This document shows, piece after piece, positions 32,125 through 44,405 of a stretch of DNA of 64,000 bases. The notes below the pieces were generated by a model. That model was given only the letters and a program-made list of their open reading frames with translations, did not search any database and was not told the origin of the DNA. Made by a program: the position numbers and the translations under genes. Numbering within the stretch: position 1 is the first letter of the stretch; every line of letters starts with the position of its first letter. Where the stretch lies: the NCBI RefSeq assembly GCF_000149955.1, contig NC_030991.1:2601571-2665570 (forward strand). The letters run 5' to 3'. The stretch is from Fusarium oxysporum f. sp. lycopersici 4287. Taxonomy: Eukaryota > Ascomycota > Sordariomycetes > Hypocreales > Nectriaceae.

Positions 32125-35100
32125 TATGTATGTATGTATGTATATTTTTCGTCCGGGGGGCCGTGAGGCCCGTAAAGTCCCCTATTGGGGCACAGGACCT
32201 GCTGAGCTAGAGTTTCTAGTGCTAAAATCTACGTAAAGCATTCGCAAATTACAGAACAGACCAGTATCTAGCATATCATCGGCTCAAAAGCGCGTCCTGT
32301 CGAGCCTGTTACCCGTCAGCGGGATGACCAGGTGCGGCTATCATAGCGATAGCCGCTGTATCAGTCAGTCTTTAGTGAGACTGGGGAGAGGCGGCGGCAT
32401 GACCGCACAAGGCGGCCGAGCCCATGAGAATAAAGAAAAGAAACAAAGAAACAGAAGGGAAAGGAAGATAGAAGGAGAGGAGGAGACGCAAATGCATCTC
32501 CTATCTGCCTCGTTTAGTAACTAGTGCATATCCTTTCGAAGAAGGCGCTTGATTTGGTCAACTTGATGTACTTGTCGAAGTTCCTTCCCATTGCGAGGTT
32601 GACCGCCGCAGTCGGCGAGGGGACGAGCCTTATTCGACACCGCGCGGTACTTTCCTGTAGTAGAAGACATGGCTAGGTGCTTTGCGTCGTCCGCGCGAGC
32701 AAGTCACCCGCGCGTCGTTGTGGTTGAATCATTCGTGGTATGCAGCGAAATCCCCATGGAGGGATCTTGCTGCGAGTAGATGGTGTAGGGCAGCCCGAGG
32801 GAGCGAGAGTTCCGGTGGGCAACATATAGTCGCCTTGACATTCAATCTCTTGTATTGCTCGGGAATGGAGATTGTTCACCATATTTCGAAAGCTTCTTTT
32901 GGTTTCTGCCTCGCCACCTTTCGCAGGTATGCTAGCGTCTGCTGAGCGCCTTCCGGTTCTGGTAGCGAGGACGCTGCCTTTGCTAGTTTATCGGCTTGTT
33001 CGCTGCCGGGAATGTCTGTGTGGCCAGGTATCTAGCGTACTAGACAGACTACAATGTCCCGTGCCGCTGATCCTGGGAGGTTCAGAGCGGCCTTAGGCCC
33101 TCCAGTGCTCCTGTAGCTTCAGCGTCAAAGACTTCGGCAGGTCTAAGACGGCCCGAGCCCTCGCAGATGGAGAGGTCCTTCTGGTGAATGGCGAAGCCAT
33201 AGCTGGCTGCTCCCTCCGAAGACAATAAGCCGTCTGAGTATACGATCTAGGTGGTTAGGTCTACTGTCTCAACCCACTGGAGGAAGGCCTCGGCCGATTG
33301 CTCTTTCGGGGCTGTCTGCAGGGGTGTATCTTATCCCTTGCCGAAGCATTTCTGCATGAGGGCTGGTCGTGGACAGGGTGCGAGGAGTTCATTGGTCCTC
33401 CGAAGACGGGTTCTAAAGCTGCTCTCTGTTGGAGCTTGGTACTTCCGCTTAATGAGCTGATGGTATGTGGGCTGCCTGGGTGGAAGCGTGCGCTTCGCGA
33501 GGGGGTGAGCCTCATCAAGGGATTTAAGCCGGGCGGAGAAACAGTATCGACGTGCTTCAAGAAGCTGAGTGATAGGTGGTATCCCGCTTTCCCGATGGAG
33601 GATGGCGACTGGGGTCGTCTTCCAGACAGGGACTATAGCTCGCATAGATTGAACTATAGCCTTGTTCATTCTCTGCAGGAGATGTTGGATACTTGACGGC
33701 CGGTCTTTGGACGGTTGGTCCCACCGCGGTTGGGTTGCCCCTGGGTACCATACTTCGGTGCCGTAGCGGACCATTTCTTCGACAGAACGTGATGACGCAG
33801 CGGCCGTTTCCTCGACCGTGTCACCGACGCACAGGATGGCTGTGTCATCTGCATAGCCGAACCGGCCTTGAGGGTTGCTCAGTCGGTAGGTGGGCTCTGT
33901 ATATAACAGAAAGAGGATCGGCGATACCGGCGATCCCCGAGGGAGACCGCACTGGAGAGGAGAGAGCGGGGTGATTATATCTTGGTACCTAACACAAGCA
34001 GATCGGTCATCCATAAAGGATCTGGCCCATCGGGCGAGATGTTCGGGCCAGCCCTGTTCCCGAAGTCGCAGAATCAGTCTGTTGCGCAGGACAGTGTCGA
34101 ACGCGCCTTGGATATCCATCGTGACCAGCGTGGCCACCTTCTTGCGAGCAAATGCCTCCTCAATGTCGTGAACTAGGGCGGCTACGAGGTCTGTTGCAGA
34201 CCTCTTTGGAAGCGCTCCAGCTTGTTGCGGGTGAAGGACTCCATAGTAAATACATGCCCACGCGAGACGGCGCGCTACTAACAGTTCCAGTCCCTTGCCG
34301 AGGCAGGAGAACAGAGAGATGGGCCGTCAGGTCTCTGCGTCCGGGTTTGGCGATCATAACCACCTCGGCCGCTCTGAAAGGCTTTGGGTGGTGGTTTATG
34401 GCCAGGCACCCCTCGAAGAGGCGGCGAACGTGTGTTCCGATAATATGCCATACTGCTGTGAGGAGCTTGACTGTGATGTTATCTGCCCCCGGCGATGTAT
34501 TCCCGGTACAGAGGGTCGCGTCCTGTGCTTCTTCTAGAGAGATTTCCTGCGGGAATGGGATCGTTTTGCGAGGGCTGACTTCGATTCAGGGATTCTGGAT
34601 ATCATCCTCAGCTGTCCGACGCTCTAGAGTTGCTCGCCGGAGCGCGTTGGCCTTGTCGAGCTGGGTTTCGTAGACTATGTCGTCCACTTGGAGTGGAGGC
34701 GGTTGGAAGGCTCCTGGCGATCTCAGCCATCGGACGGCCTTGAAAACGGAACTGCTGTCTGAGAAGCTGTTGATCAAGTTCCGCCAATAAAGCCTTTTGG
34801 TGCGGCGGACCACATGGTGGAAATCTCGCTTGGTTATTTGAACCTCTTGGTTGAATCCGAGAGGGTACAGCCTTCTGATCGCCCGATACCCGGCAGCAGC
34901 AAGGGCGCACTCTTCGGTCCACCACGGAGCGTTGCGTGCTCCCTTCCTCGCAGGCCGGCCCGCTGCCTTTGCTGCTGATTGCAAGAGGCTCACTAGTGTG
35001 GATGCGAGCTTGTCTAGTTCTAGTGGGCTTGAGGCGGCGACGGGGATCGCCGTCGATCCCAGCTCTACGATTTCGACGAAGCGCTTGAGCTCGTCGTTCT

Positions 35101-35138
35101 GGCGATAAAAGTTGACTATTGTTGTATCGTTGACCGTT
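32125..35138 (-). mobile_element. LINE-T2: Tad-type LINE, 5'-truncated and internally deleted
   Basis: Read leftward, it begins within the endonuclease domain (TTIVNFYRQNDE) and jumps directly to the spacer before reverse transcriptase (ELKRFVEIVELGS). It contains part of the reverse transcriptase (FGYADDTAIL), skips about 100 residues between EEMVRYG and EVWYPG, and ends with a degraded 3' part and a 3' tail of ACAT repeats at 32125-32142. It matches LINE-T1 at 45912-51952 throughout. Many stops are present. It is fused at its 5' end to an LEA-like gene. Confidence 0.88.
33331..35130 (-). pseudogene. LINE-T2 ORF2 remnants (reverse transcriptase)
   Basis: Two coding remnants are readable: 34586-35130 (GRPARKGARNAPWWTEECAL, then RDFHHVVRRTKRLYWRNLIN) and 33331-34137 (LVTMDIQGAFDTVLRNRLIL, LQCGLPRGSPVSPILFLLYT, YADD). 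The palm motif YADD is intact, but the finger/thumb parts are interrupted and the RNase H part has stops. Not functional. Confidence 0.85.
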
Positions 35139-35585
35139 TTTACCTGTATCGCCAACACCTTCCGTGGCTTCTTTAGCTGTGTCGCCGACAGCTCCTGTGA
35201 CACTACCGACGGTGTCTCCCAGGCCGCCGGACTTCTTGACTTTGGACTGGGTTGTGTATTCGCTCTTTCCCTCGTCGTGGGAGTCGTCCTCCTCCTCAGG
35301 CTTTCCTTGTCCTATAGGCATGATCTTGCCGAGGACATCGCCCGAAGAGCTGACAACATCACCGGTGGTGTTGACGGTGTTGCCCATGAGGTTCTTGAGG
35401 TTATAGGTGTCGGCGATCTTGTCAACAATGTTGCCGGCGTCATCTAGGACATCTCCGGCATCATTCAGGACGCCAGCTCCGCTCCTGGGGACTGACTCAA
35501 AGTTGACTGCAATCGGGACGATAAGTCCCATATACATCTTAATACTGGGGCCCGACTGGAGTATCACCGCAATGACGATCGCACG
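35139..35585 (-). pseudogene. LEA-like repeat protein, N-terminal fragment truncated by a LINE
   Basis: The minus-strand frame has repeats of the form GxVLxDAGxxxD (GAGVLNDAGDVLDDAGNIVD), GDVVSSSGDVLGKIMP and GLGDTVGSVTGAVGDTAKEA. These resemble large fungal LEA-domain proteins with amphipathic repeats, linked in general to desiccation or stress tolerance. The reading stops being LEA-like at about 35139, where LINE-T2 begins (EGVGDTGK then LINE sequence). The other side of the LINE does not continue it. The start is uncertain; ATG 35591 or 35585 is possible. A strongly acidic linker (PEEEDDSHDEGK) is present. Confidence 0.5.
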
Positions 35586-35591
35586 CCCCAT

Positions 35592-36286
35592 TATGTAAAA
35601 TACACAACGTGACAACATCACCACATTCTGGTCAACACTTTGATACACTCACCCCATCGTATTCGTGCGTATCTAACACAACTCAACCAAGAACCTACAC
35701 ACATTCAATGTGGCACATGAGAGAATCAGGGCTCGTGACACTTTTATCTAAGGGAGCGACGAAGGTTAGCCTCCTATACCAATGTTCAATCTGCCGATAT
35801 CATAGGCAGTAGGATGCTGCCCGATGTTAGTTGTAGTCGTTCACTCTCATCGCGATCCTTGCCTCATTTCTATCCTCATTTCAACACCGTGTGACATTTG
35901 CCTGGTCAATTCGTTAGGGCGACATCAGGTAGCAATTTATAACAATCCGGATCGTTTGGGGCTTATTATCACAATATAAATTATGTAAGATATTATGTAC
36001 CTTTAATTTAACGCGTTTTAATTGGCTGGAGCCCCCTGAAGTGACCGTGGTGGAGGTTTACAACATTAAGGGAAACAAGCGCATTGCCGCCAGTGCTACC
36101 ATTGCCAGAACTTAAAAAGTCCAGGAAAGCCTAAGAGGGATGGCCTGGACTCTATGCCTGAGGTACCATGGAAAACGAGCATCCAGTGCCAACGGATTTT
36201 CCCTTCCAGAGCAGCCATCGGATGGTTTGGAACATTCCATCATGTTCCTGCGCAGTCATTCCCTGTTTCTTGGCGATCCTTCGTTT
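35592..36286. other. Intergenic, with a duplicated segment and a piggyBac-like 3' sequence
   Basis: 35605-35680 repeats the segment at 245-315. 36015-36065 (GTTTTAATTGGCTGGAGCCC onward) resembles 40645-40695, just after the piggyBac-like pseudogene, suggesting a leftover element end. No gene is recognised. Confidence 0.4.
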
Positions 36287-37775
36287 TCAACTCTTGTCTT
36301 GGTCGCCGGCTTGTGTCTCGCCATTCGCATCGGCTTTGAAATCGAGCGGAGTTTCCTGGCTCGACGAGGACACTGTACCATCAGAGGCAGATCCCTTTAG
36401 CCGTCGGAGATTTCCACGAAGCTCGAGGTTCTTGCGTTCCAACTCAGCGCGCCCCTGCTCCAGTAATTGTATATGCTTGCGAGCCATTTCCAGAACTTCA
36501 CCCTTGCTCACACGGCGGTCCGCGTCATTCCCCTCCGAGTCGTCAGTATCGCCATTTCCGTTGTTCGCCGCGCGAAGTTGTTCTGGTAGGACGCTGAGAA
36601 GGGATTCGAATTGGGCATTGAGACGATTTCGATACTGCTTCTCGACAAGATTGTGGGAGGCGCGCGTTCGGCGTTCCTTGGGGGTATCGTTTGGCCGGGA
36701 ATGACTGTTTTTCGAAGTATGAGACGCGCTTCTGAGCTTTGCTTGACGGCTAGAAGCTGTTGATGCTGCAGAAGCCATCGGCGTGGATCCAGACCCAATG
36801 CTGGCGCGGCTGTACTGCGGCGTGAAGCTGGGACTGGCAGCGTCCGATACCGAGGGAGCGCCACCAGTATTAGCAAGGGATGTTTCGGAAGACTTTCTGT
36901 TATCTCTTTTCTGTCGTCGAGATCGGGCGGTTCGCTTTTGTCGTGAGCTCGAGGTATGGTCATCTTCTTGTGCTCCGTCTAGGCCCGGCTCTGCCCAGGG
37001 CTTGCTCGCTACTGTCCCTAGAGAAAATGCGTCTGATTGTTGTCGGTAGGCTGTTGTTCGGTTATAATCGGAGGCAGTTTGAACATCTTGAGACAGGTCT
37101 GACGTGGGAAGACCACCATATGTTGGTTGATCTAGACTGAGGTCCCAAGGAATGGGCTCCATGATATCCATTGACGTATCCGCTACATCCATTGAGTTTA
37201 GTCACGGCTGCGAGTTCCAAGTAGCTTTGGTGTGACATACAGAAATTTAGTGTCATATCTACATCCAGAATGGGTGATGAGATGCAGTCAGATTCTGGAG
37301 AGGAATCGGCTGTGCTCTGGAAAGGCGACTGTGCAGGGCCATCGAAAAAAAGGCCCGGGAAGTCCTTCCCATAGTAGTTTTCGTAAAATGGTGTCTTATT
37401 GGAGTAATAGTCGGATCTGGGAATGGGTTGATCCCACACAGGTGGAAATTGACCGATTTCTGACGCCACAGCCTAACAAACGATGAGCATGTTCTTCAAG
37501 TTGGAATATGACAATGCCCCACGGTTTGTTCCAGGGATCTGGATACTTAATGATGTGCCGCGGAAACTTACGCGAGAGCGCCACAGGGATGCCGGCTTTT
37601 GGGGGAATGTGGAGCAGGATGCTGGGGAGAAGGATGTGTTTGGGTAGGCTGATTTGCACGGAGTAGCTGGGGGTAGAACCCCGAGTGGATTCAGTGACAG
37701 AGGATCCCTGGTACTTACATTTTCACTTGTGCGACATGACAGGACCAGGTCAAAAGGACATATCGTAGCGTCCAT
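36287..37775 (-). CDS. bHLH transcription factor (three exons)
   Basis: Exons inferred at 37572-37775, 37241-37472 and 36287-37182 join in frame to 443 residues. Intron 1 (99 bp) is GTAAGT...GTTAG and intron 2 (58 bp) is GTATGT with branch TGACTAAAC and ATGTAG. The first exon starts MDATICPFDLVLSC and is rich in S, P and T, like an activation domain. The bHLH domain lies at about residues 320-400: KERRTRASHNLVEKQYRNRL, helix 1 FESLLSVLPEQLR, a loop with acidic stretch, then RRVSKGEVLEMARKHIQLLE. Serine-rich and basic stretches precede it. It is related to the gene at 30542-31558 (shared VEKQYR-RL and S-KGEVL core). Function unknown; DNA binding to an E-box is expected. Confidence 0.85.
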
Positions 37776-38708
37776 TTTCGTGCGGGAGATAAGGTCAGTG
37801 TGACCTCAACAGTGATTTTTGCGCTGTCTAGAGAATGGATTACGTGCGAGATAGCCTGATGGGCGAGAACCATGATTCTTCAGGGACTTGATATAACCTT
37901 GGAGTTGAAGTATTTCTGGATGCCGGGAATAACACTGTCCGGCAGCAACTTAATCCTTGATGAAAGTATGGGCTGATTACAACGGCCATTGCCGAGTCAC
38001 GGGGAATATTATGTAGGCCCAAAATCATCTGATACAATAAGTTGGGATCCCAGCCCGTGGGCGGCCCAGAACGGGATGCTACCCTGTTCTACCCCACTCC
38101 GATGTATTTGTAGGGGTTCCGAATCGCACAATCGAACGATGGGCTCAAGTTCTGGACCCTTTCAGCCACGCTTGTTTCAGCCAATCATCAGCATCTGACT
38201 GACATCAGAGGTAGATCACGACAGGGGAGCTTTTCCTGTTGAATGATTGATCTCATCGTTTTGAGTTACTCCGAACGCTGATCCATAGTTTTTTGTCCAA
38301 GGATCTGAGCCGGTACTTTTGTACGTCATACGATACATATGACCAATGGTTTAAGGGGGGTTGAATCCTGCCTCTAGGTCTAGACTTGGGGAGTTGGCAA
38401 GGGAAACCCTGCAGGGACTAAGCTACAGACTTTGTATCTACTATGTACTGTAGGATTTACCGGCAATTCGGCGATAAGGCTTTAAGGGGCGCACGGAGTT
38501 TAAAGTCCAGATTGCGGACGACCTCCATGGCGAATTGTCTCTTTAGACGGCATAAGCCTCCAACAGGTCACTTACCCCACTTTGCTTACTAACCCCGCTA
38601 GTACCTGCAGGGTACGTGAAGTACCCGTCAAACAGCTTCTTCATTCAACACCAGCAAAATCATCAAAATCCTCATACAAATTGACCCTAACGAGTCTCAA
38701 ATGAAACG
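37776..38708. other. Intergenic between bHLH promoter and piggyBac-like element
   Basis: No gene is recognised. A palindromic stretch GTACCTGCAGGGTAC near 38601 lies close to the expected left end of the piggyBac-like element, but no matching right end was found. Confidence 0.4.
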
Positions 38709-40614
38709 ATGAGCTCTCAAAAGATACAAGATTACATAGATGATCGCAGCTTTGATACCCCGCCTTTGAGGGCACCTGATGACCCCACCGGCGTGCCTAA
38801 TTTTCCGCCCGAAGAGGGTCGCGGTGATGATTTTGAACCTTTCAACCTAGAATATCGTGATTTTAAGATCAACCCTCTGCCCAAGGAACCACTCGAATTA
38901 TTCCAGCTTTTCGTACCTATTTCCCTTATATAGTCATGGATTGAATACACAAACAGCTGGGTCGCTCACTTGCTTGAAAATGCCGTTACTGACAACTGGA
39001 ATATCCCCCTTTCTGAACACTCACGCATCGTCGAATGGGAAGGCATCTCCACCGCAACGGCTTATGTATGGCTTGGGGTCCTTATTTACCTAGGAATTCA
39101 TAGGGAAATATCCCTCAAGGGCCATTGGGAGGCCCCTAGGCTAGGAGATCAGCGACCTCTTCACTCGATCATCAAGTTCATGCCGTTACGGAAGTTCGAG
39201 CTGACCACACAGTATTTCCGCACTTTTGACTACACCAAGCTCGATGTGAGGGTTGAGAGCGATCTTCCAAAGACCTTCCAAGCGGCTGAAGAGTGGTCTG
39301 AGCATATACAAAGGGTGTCTATCGAGCACTATCTTCCAGGGACTAATCTGACTGTAGATGAGTGCATGGTGCCGTTTACGGGCAGATCAAAAGAGACAAC
39401 GCTCGTCAAGAGAAAGCCCACGCCAGTGGGGTTCAAAATCTGGGTTATTGCGCAACAGGGCTACTTTCTGCAGTGGCTTTGGCATGTAAAGGCATCACCA
39501 TATAAGGCTATAACGGTCGAGCTACCTACATCACAACAGCGCGGCAAGAAGGGAAAGCTGCTGACCGTGATCCCTCTCAGCAATACACAGAGCGCTTTAG
39601 TTCACCTACTGAAAAGGCTGTCTGTCAACACAGACACAGCACGTCTTCACAGATAACCTCTTCTCGTCACCGCAACTCTTCCGCCTTCTTCGGCGGCTTG
39701 GATACGGGGCTACAAGCACGGCACGCCCTAACTGCGGCATCACCACCGAGATGAAGCATATAAAAGATACCACGCCTTTGGTGTATAACGAGGTATATTT
39801 AATCCCGACGAAGGATAAACAGGTACAGACAACTTTACCTATATTTTCCTCACTATTTTGTCTCTTTCCGTTCCCCTAAGGTCCTTCAAATCGATTGGCA
39901 AGATAGCTCTGTGGTGCTATCCCTTTCAACTGTGCACAGCAAAGGCCCTCACGAGCGCACACCAAAAGAGAGGAAATTGCCCGCCAAAAGAGGCGCAACG
40001 CCTGCAGCAGGTCTTCAATTGAAATCAGTCCAAGATAATCCCTATTCCTACTGTTGCCGCTCAGTATAACGATGAAATGAATCACGTGGACCGCGGCGGT
40101 CAGATAAGGTCCTATACAACATACCAGCATCGTTTCCGGCGCGGTCCTTGGCAGGCATTGCTTTGGTCTTTCCTCCTTGAAGTCGCACTTGCGAATAGCT
40201 TCATTTTACAGAAGAAAACGCGGCAGCCTCATTGGAAGCCCTATACCACGCTTCAAGCTTGGAAAGAGGCTATTTACAATGCCATTTTCAACAAATGCGC
40301 AACTGAAAGTCACACAAGGGAAGAGAGGCCGCACAGGGAAGGAGGAAGATATCGAGGATACAGAAGCACGGCAAATTCACCTACAAAGAGATATCAATCA
40401 TGTGTATAGAGGTAAATATTCCGACTGCCTAGCTTCTAAAGGCTGCCGGCAAGGACAGCCTCGATCCTTCACAAGAAGGAAGGAAAAAGGAGGTTATCTA
40501 CAGCCGATATCAGGAAATCAGCGGCGGTCGCAGACCCGATACGGCTGCAAAGTATGTGAGGTAGCTATTTGTAACACAGCGACCTGCTGGTACTTCTATC
40601 ACACGCAAAATTAG
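38709..40614 (+). pseudogene. piggyBac-like transposase
   Basis: The start is ATG 38709 (MSSQKIQDYIDDRSFDTPPL). The core is clear: TAYVWLGVLIYLGIHREISL, LTVDECMVPFTGRSKETTLV with the first catalytic D, then KPTPVGFKIWVIAQQGYF. After a frameshift near 39645, VFTDNLFSSPQLF carries the second D. An intron (GTACAG...CCTAAG, about 39825-39880) and another frameshift lead to YNDEMNHVDRGGQIRSY, with the third D. The C-terminus has the cysteine-rich piggyBac finger (YGCKVCEVAICNTATCWYFYH split by few residues). TAG at 38931-38933 replaces a likely CAG. Inactive. Its TTAA-flanked ends were not located. Confidence 0.8.
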
Positions 40615-42029
40615 GTGTGTGTGGATGTATCTTGAGTTGCGCTAATTTTGATTGGCTCTAGACCCCTGTCGTGACCACTTTGGAGGCTTATGCCGCTCAA
40701 AGAGATAGATATTTTCCTAAGGTGATTCTGGTATTCGAACGTGAGCCTCGGATTAATCCTCTCGGGTTCAGCTGATAAATTGGCTAAGCATGATCACTGT
40801 ACAGTATTGAGCACTTGCACCTTCCTCTCCAACAATAACTCTCGTTTAGGAGCGCAGCCCATATATCATTCTTGAGTAGAAGTGTGTATCTCGATGTACT
40901 TACCTGATTGATGCAAGCGACAGAACTTATAACTCGCACTGTTGGTCTGTCTCCATTTCCCCACATTCGCGCCTTGGACTCCACACAGCAGCGGTACTTC
41001 TAAGTACTTCATTTGCTAAGCCAGAAATTGCTTACGCACCCATAAGGCGGCCAAATTCTGACAGAACATCTGCTTATCAGGTAGAGCCATGTACCCAGAT
41101 GGCCCCACCCTAGACTTTACAAAGAGCATGTTTTTGTGGACCGGAAGGTGCTAGTGCTCAATACTGTACCTTGCTTTTCGATACTGTCTCTCCACCAAGT
41201 TCGAACGAACGTCTGGCCGCAGTTGAAACTGACTTCCCACAGGCATGTGATGTTCTATACCCATAGCAGTCCAGAAGTTACCCATGAGCCTCGCGCTATG
41301 AAGGCTCAGAGGCTTCGTGCGGACGGCCTCCTCAGCGTCATGGAGGCCTCTATTTTCTACCAGTCAGTGCCGAGACCCGCTCCTTGTTGGTAGCGAACGT
41401 GATCTCTCCAGGATTGGGTCCGGGGCCGTTACAGATTTCCTGCAGGTCAGCCCGTTGATCTGGACTGATTTGTCTGTTAAATTTCATTACCTGCGATCGT
41501 GTCTTTAGATGCCTAGGTAGTGGTCATACTAAATGTCATCGCGTCATCGGACTCGTAGTGGCTGCTACTAGGCTCCTCCAAGGCTTAACCCGACCCAGAA
41601 CCACCTGACCTCACCTCAGGTGATGTGATCAAGCCAAAGAGAACTCTGAACATTCGTAGGAATAAGCACCAAAATCATAATATCGGGAAAAGGCGGCAAG
41701 TAATGCTAGAACAATGTATCAGACCACCGATATTTCGACTAACAACTAACTACCTACATTCTCGCCCGATCCCCAATCAAAAAACGGGCAATAAGTGCCT
41801 GAGCCATGGTTCCATGATTTTTGACTTCTTCGTTATGTGGCTCAGTTTGCCATGGTGCGTCGTTTATGGCGGAAACTTACGATCAAATATCTGAGAAATC
41901 AGTAATATAAGTCGCAACTGGTCCATTAGATACAACAAGAGAACAACGCGAAGTATAGCCTTTATATTTCACCACATTTTACTGAGAATTACTCTATTTC
42001 AACAGAAAGTCCCTATCAAAAGATCATTC
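40615..42029. other. Intergenic, no gene recognised
   Basis: 3' flank of the piggyBac-like pseudogene and then 1 kb of host-like DNA. No RNA gene or repeat structure was recognised. Confidence 0.4.
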
Positions 42030-42570
42030 ATGCCTTATCTTCCTCCAGGTAATTCAACCAGTCACCGCAATGCCTTCGTCTCAGGTACGCCTGTAGCATT
42101 CGTTGGGGTGATAGGCAGCATTATTGGTCTATTATTAATAGTTATTATTTTGTACGCCCATCTTTCAAAGTTTTGTGGTTAATATTCATATTAATAATGC
42201 TAGCTTTATCGTAAAATCACGATATCCTCTACATCTAAAGATCCTCAACAACGCAAGCCCTTCAGAAAAATACAGAATAGTGAAAGGGTCCAAAAAGCAG
42301 GCGACATGGACTGTAACGCAGCCTAGTTCAGTTGACGTCTGGTGAGTACCAATTTGAGAGGAGGGATTTTCCTACTCGTACTAATGTCAGTATAGTGCAA
42401 TATGCATCGAAGTTCTTAGGGACCAAGATAATGTCCGACGATTGAAATGTAAACATGTCTTCCATACTGGTTGCATCGACTCCTGGTTCCAGAGACACCA
42501 TGTCGATTGCCCATTATGCAAGTCAATATTCATTCCAGACAGGTGCTGCGATCCTGAAGACGTTCCTTAG
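42030..42570 (+). CDS. Small membrane RING-H2 protein (probable E3 ubiquitin ligase)
   Basis: From ATG 42030 (MPYLPPGNSTSHRNAFVSG) there is one strong hydrophobic segment (FVGVIGSIIGLLLIVIILYA). A frame change or unresolved short intron lies near 42170-42210, then SRYPLHLKILNNASPSEKYR continues. An intron at 42342-42395 (GTGAGT, branch TACTAATG, TATAG) splits the first zinc-ligand cysteine codon. The join gives CAICIEVLRDQDNVRRLKC, then KHVFHTGCIDSWFQRHHVDC and PLCK, a complete RING-H2 with all eight ligands. One transmembrane helix plus a C-terminal RING is a common layout of membrane E3 ligases. The substrate is unknown. The reading is manual; the middle junction is the weak point. Confidence 0.7.
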
Positions 42571-44405
42571 GCGGGGTTTCATCAGCGACGGATGATTTAT
42601 GCAGGTGTTAGGGTTCTAGTGATCGAACCTTTGAGTGGTCGTGCAAAGCCTGAAAAATACTTGACAAGGGGTTTCTTCTTTTGCAATCCGCTCCCTCTCC
42701 TACGCGAGGGACGTATATTTCATTACTCTTTAGTATATGAGGGTATTGATACGTAGGGTATGAGTCTTACTTACCAGTGTTATAATTCTCTTAATCACAG
42801 AAGTAATCTAAATCTAAGACTGTAAGCTGAAGCTTATACTTTTATCATGGTTGTATCTTTGCCCAGGATGCGCTTTTGATCAGGGCGTTAAGTATGGGAC
42901 TCATAGTGTGCGCATCAACAAATTCAACCAGTAAATAATGAGAATCATAAGAGCTTCCATTTCAGGCTGACAACCTCTGTGTTGCATCCATGTCTACACA
43001 TACCAACCTTCAGGTGTGGCCATTACAGAACAGGTGTATGTGGCTTTGGTCGTCAAGACCATATTTTAAAGCCTGTTTGCGCAAGGGACACGGCAGCTCA
43101 CTCACGATCAACGCCTTCCAGGCCGTATACTTATTACCGCCGGCTTCAATTATAATGACATATCCCAGTGGTTAGGGATAACCTCAAGGCAGGTTCAGCT
43201 GGTTGTAATTTCTCTTTTCACTACGCCTAAACGCCGGTCGGGTGGCCTAAGTTGCTAAGAGACGCCAAGGCCAAGCCCTCCCTTCCTTCTTTGCTAGCGG
43301 ACTAAAAAAGCCTAGGTTTAAATGATCGAATTCGTACGCGCCTCGAAGACCAATTGCCGTATGTCCTATCGAAGGATCTTTCAAGCCCTCAGTTTGGACC
43401 GCTCTGGGTACGCTATCCGCTATGCCCCAGGTGCACTGGCTTGAACAGATATGCATGCTTCGAGCCACGGATCACACGCTGAGAGTCATATCGGCTGTTC
43501 CATTCATCAAGGGAAGTCTATTCTATCCTTAACGAGGCCTGGGCTACAGCTGGAAAGTCCACGAACATGGGTAACGCGAAGGCCCGACCAAGAGCTCGAT
43601 CCAACCAGCATCATTGAGCGTGAATGACAAGGTCGCTGAAAAGTTCCCAGAGAAGATGCCATAGGATAGATCGCGTGAGGTTATCAATAATCCTTGGGAT
43701 AGTATTGGCCGGCCTTCTAGCGTGCGACCTTGCCTATCTCAGTTCTGCATGTAACTTAACTCGGAATGCATACCTGCGATGTTGACGGGAAGTTCAATTG
43801 GCAGGGTTTAAATGAATTGACGAGTGCAGCGGTCGGTCCGCAATTGTGAATGTTTTGGCACCCTACTTCCTCAGAGAAGAGGATAGTCGGTTGGCTAAGT
43901 CAAGCTGTTGACTGCCCTTGGTTTAGACCTTAGGGCTAGAAGAGGCAGGTGCTATGATAATATGTAGCGTTCCAAGGCATTGGCTTATTATTGTAGCAGT
44001 GTGTCTGGACCTCCTGATTATAACTTTGTAGCATTATTTGCTAGCATAATAAAAGAATCGTCCTGATCATATCGCAAGCTGCGCAGAGGGTGAGATTCAA
44101 TTGTGAGACGGTTTAACCAAGGAGCAAAACCTCTTTCAGACTTCAACAACTAAAGCCATGCATTTATTTCGCGATAGAGTCATTCGTCAATTGACTCTGT
44201 GCTTACATCACATACAACAGTTAAGGCCATTTAACATAGGTTTCACCACAGCTTGGACACACTGCGTAGGTATATGCAGATGTATATAATGCTACATTAC
44301 CAGCTGAGGCAAACAATGTGCACGGCGCTTACTCTGTCGCTAACAATGACATGCGCCTTGAATGTGACATATGTCATCGAAATATACATCAAGCTCAGCA
44401 TGGGA
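42571..44405. other. Intergenic, no gene recognised
   Basis: A 1.8-kb stretch without a supported gene, tRNA or repeat. Confidence 0.4.

Noticed and set aside
28520..38000. Secondary-metabolite gene cluster around the bZIP and bHLH regulators
   Set aside because: No polyketide synthase, peptide synthetase, terpene cyclase, P450 or transporter gene is seen nearby; the FAD oxidase is a lone pseudogene.
40733..40775. tRNA gene suggested by a TTCGAA-containing stretch
   Set aside because: No matching A box or cloverleaf could be folded around it.
42396..42570. RING-H2 gene with a missing first cysteine
   Set aside because: The first splice choice (acceptor at 42390) gave serine there; the acceptor at 42395 with donor at 42342 restores cysteine and the frame.
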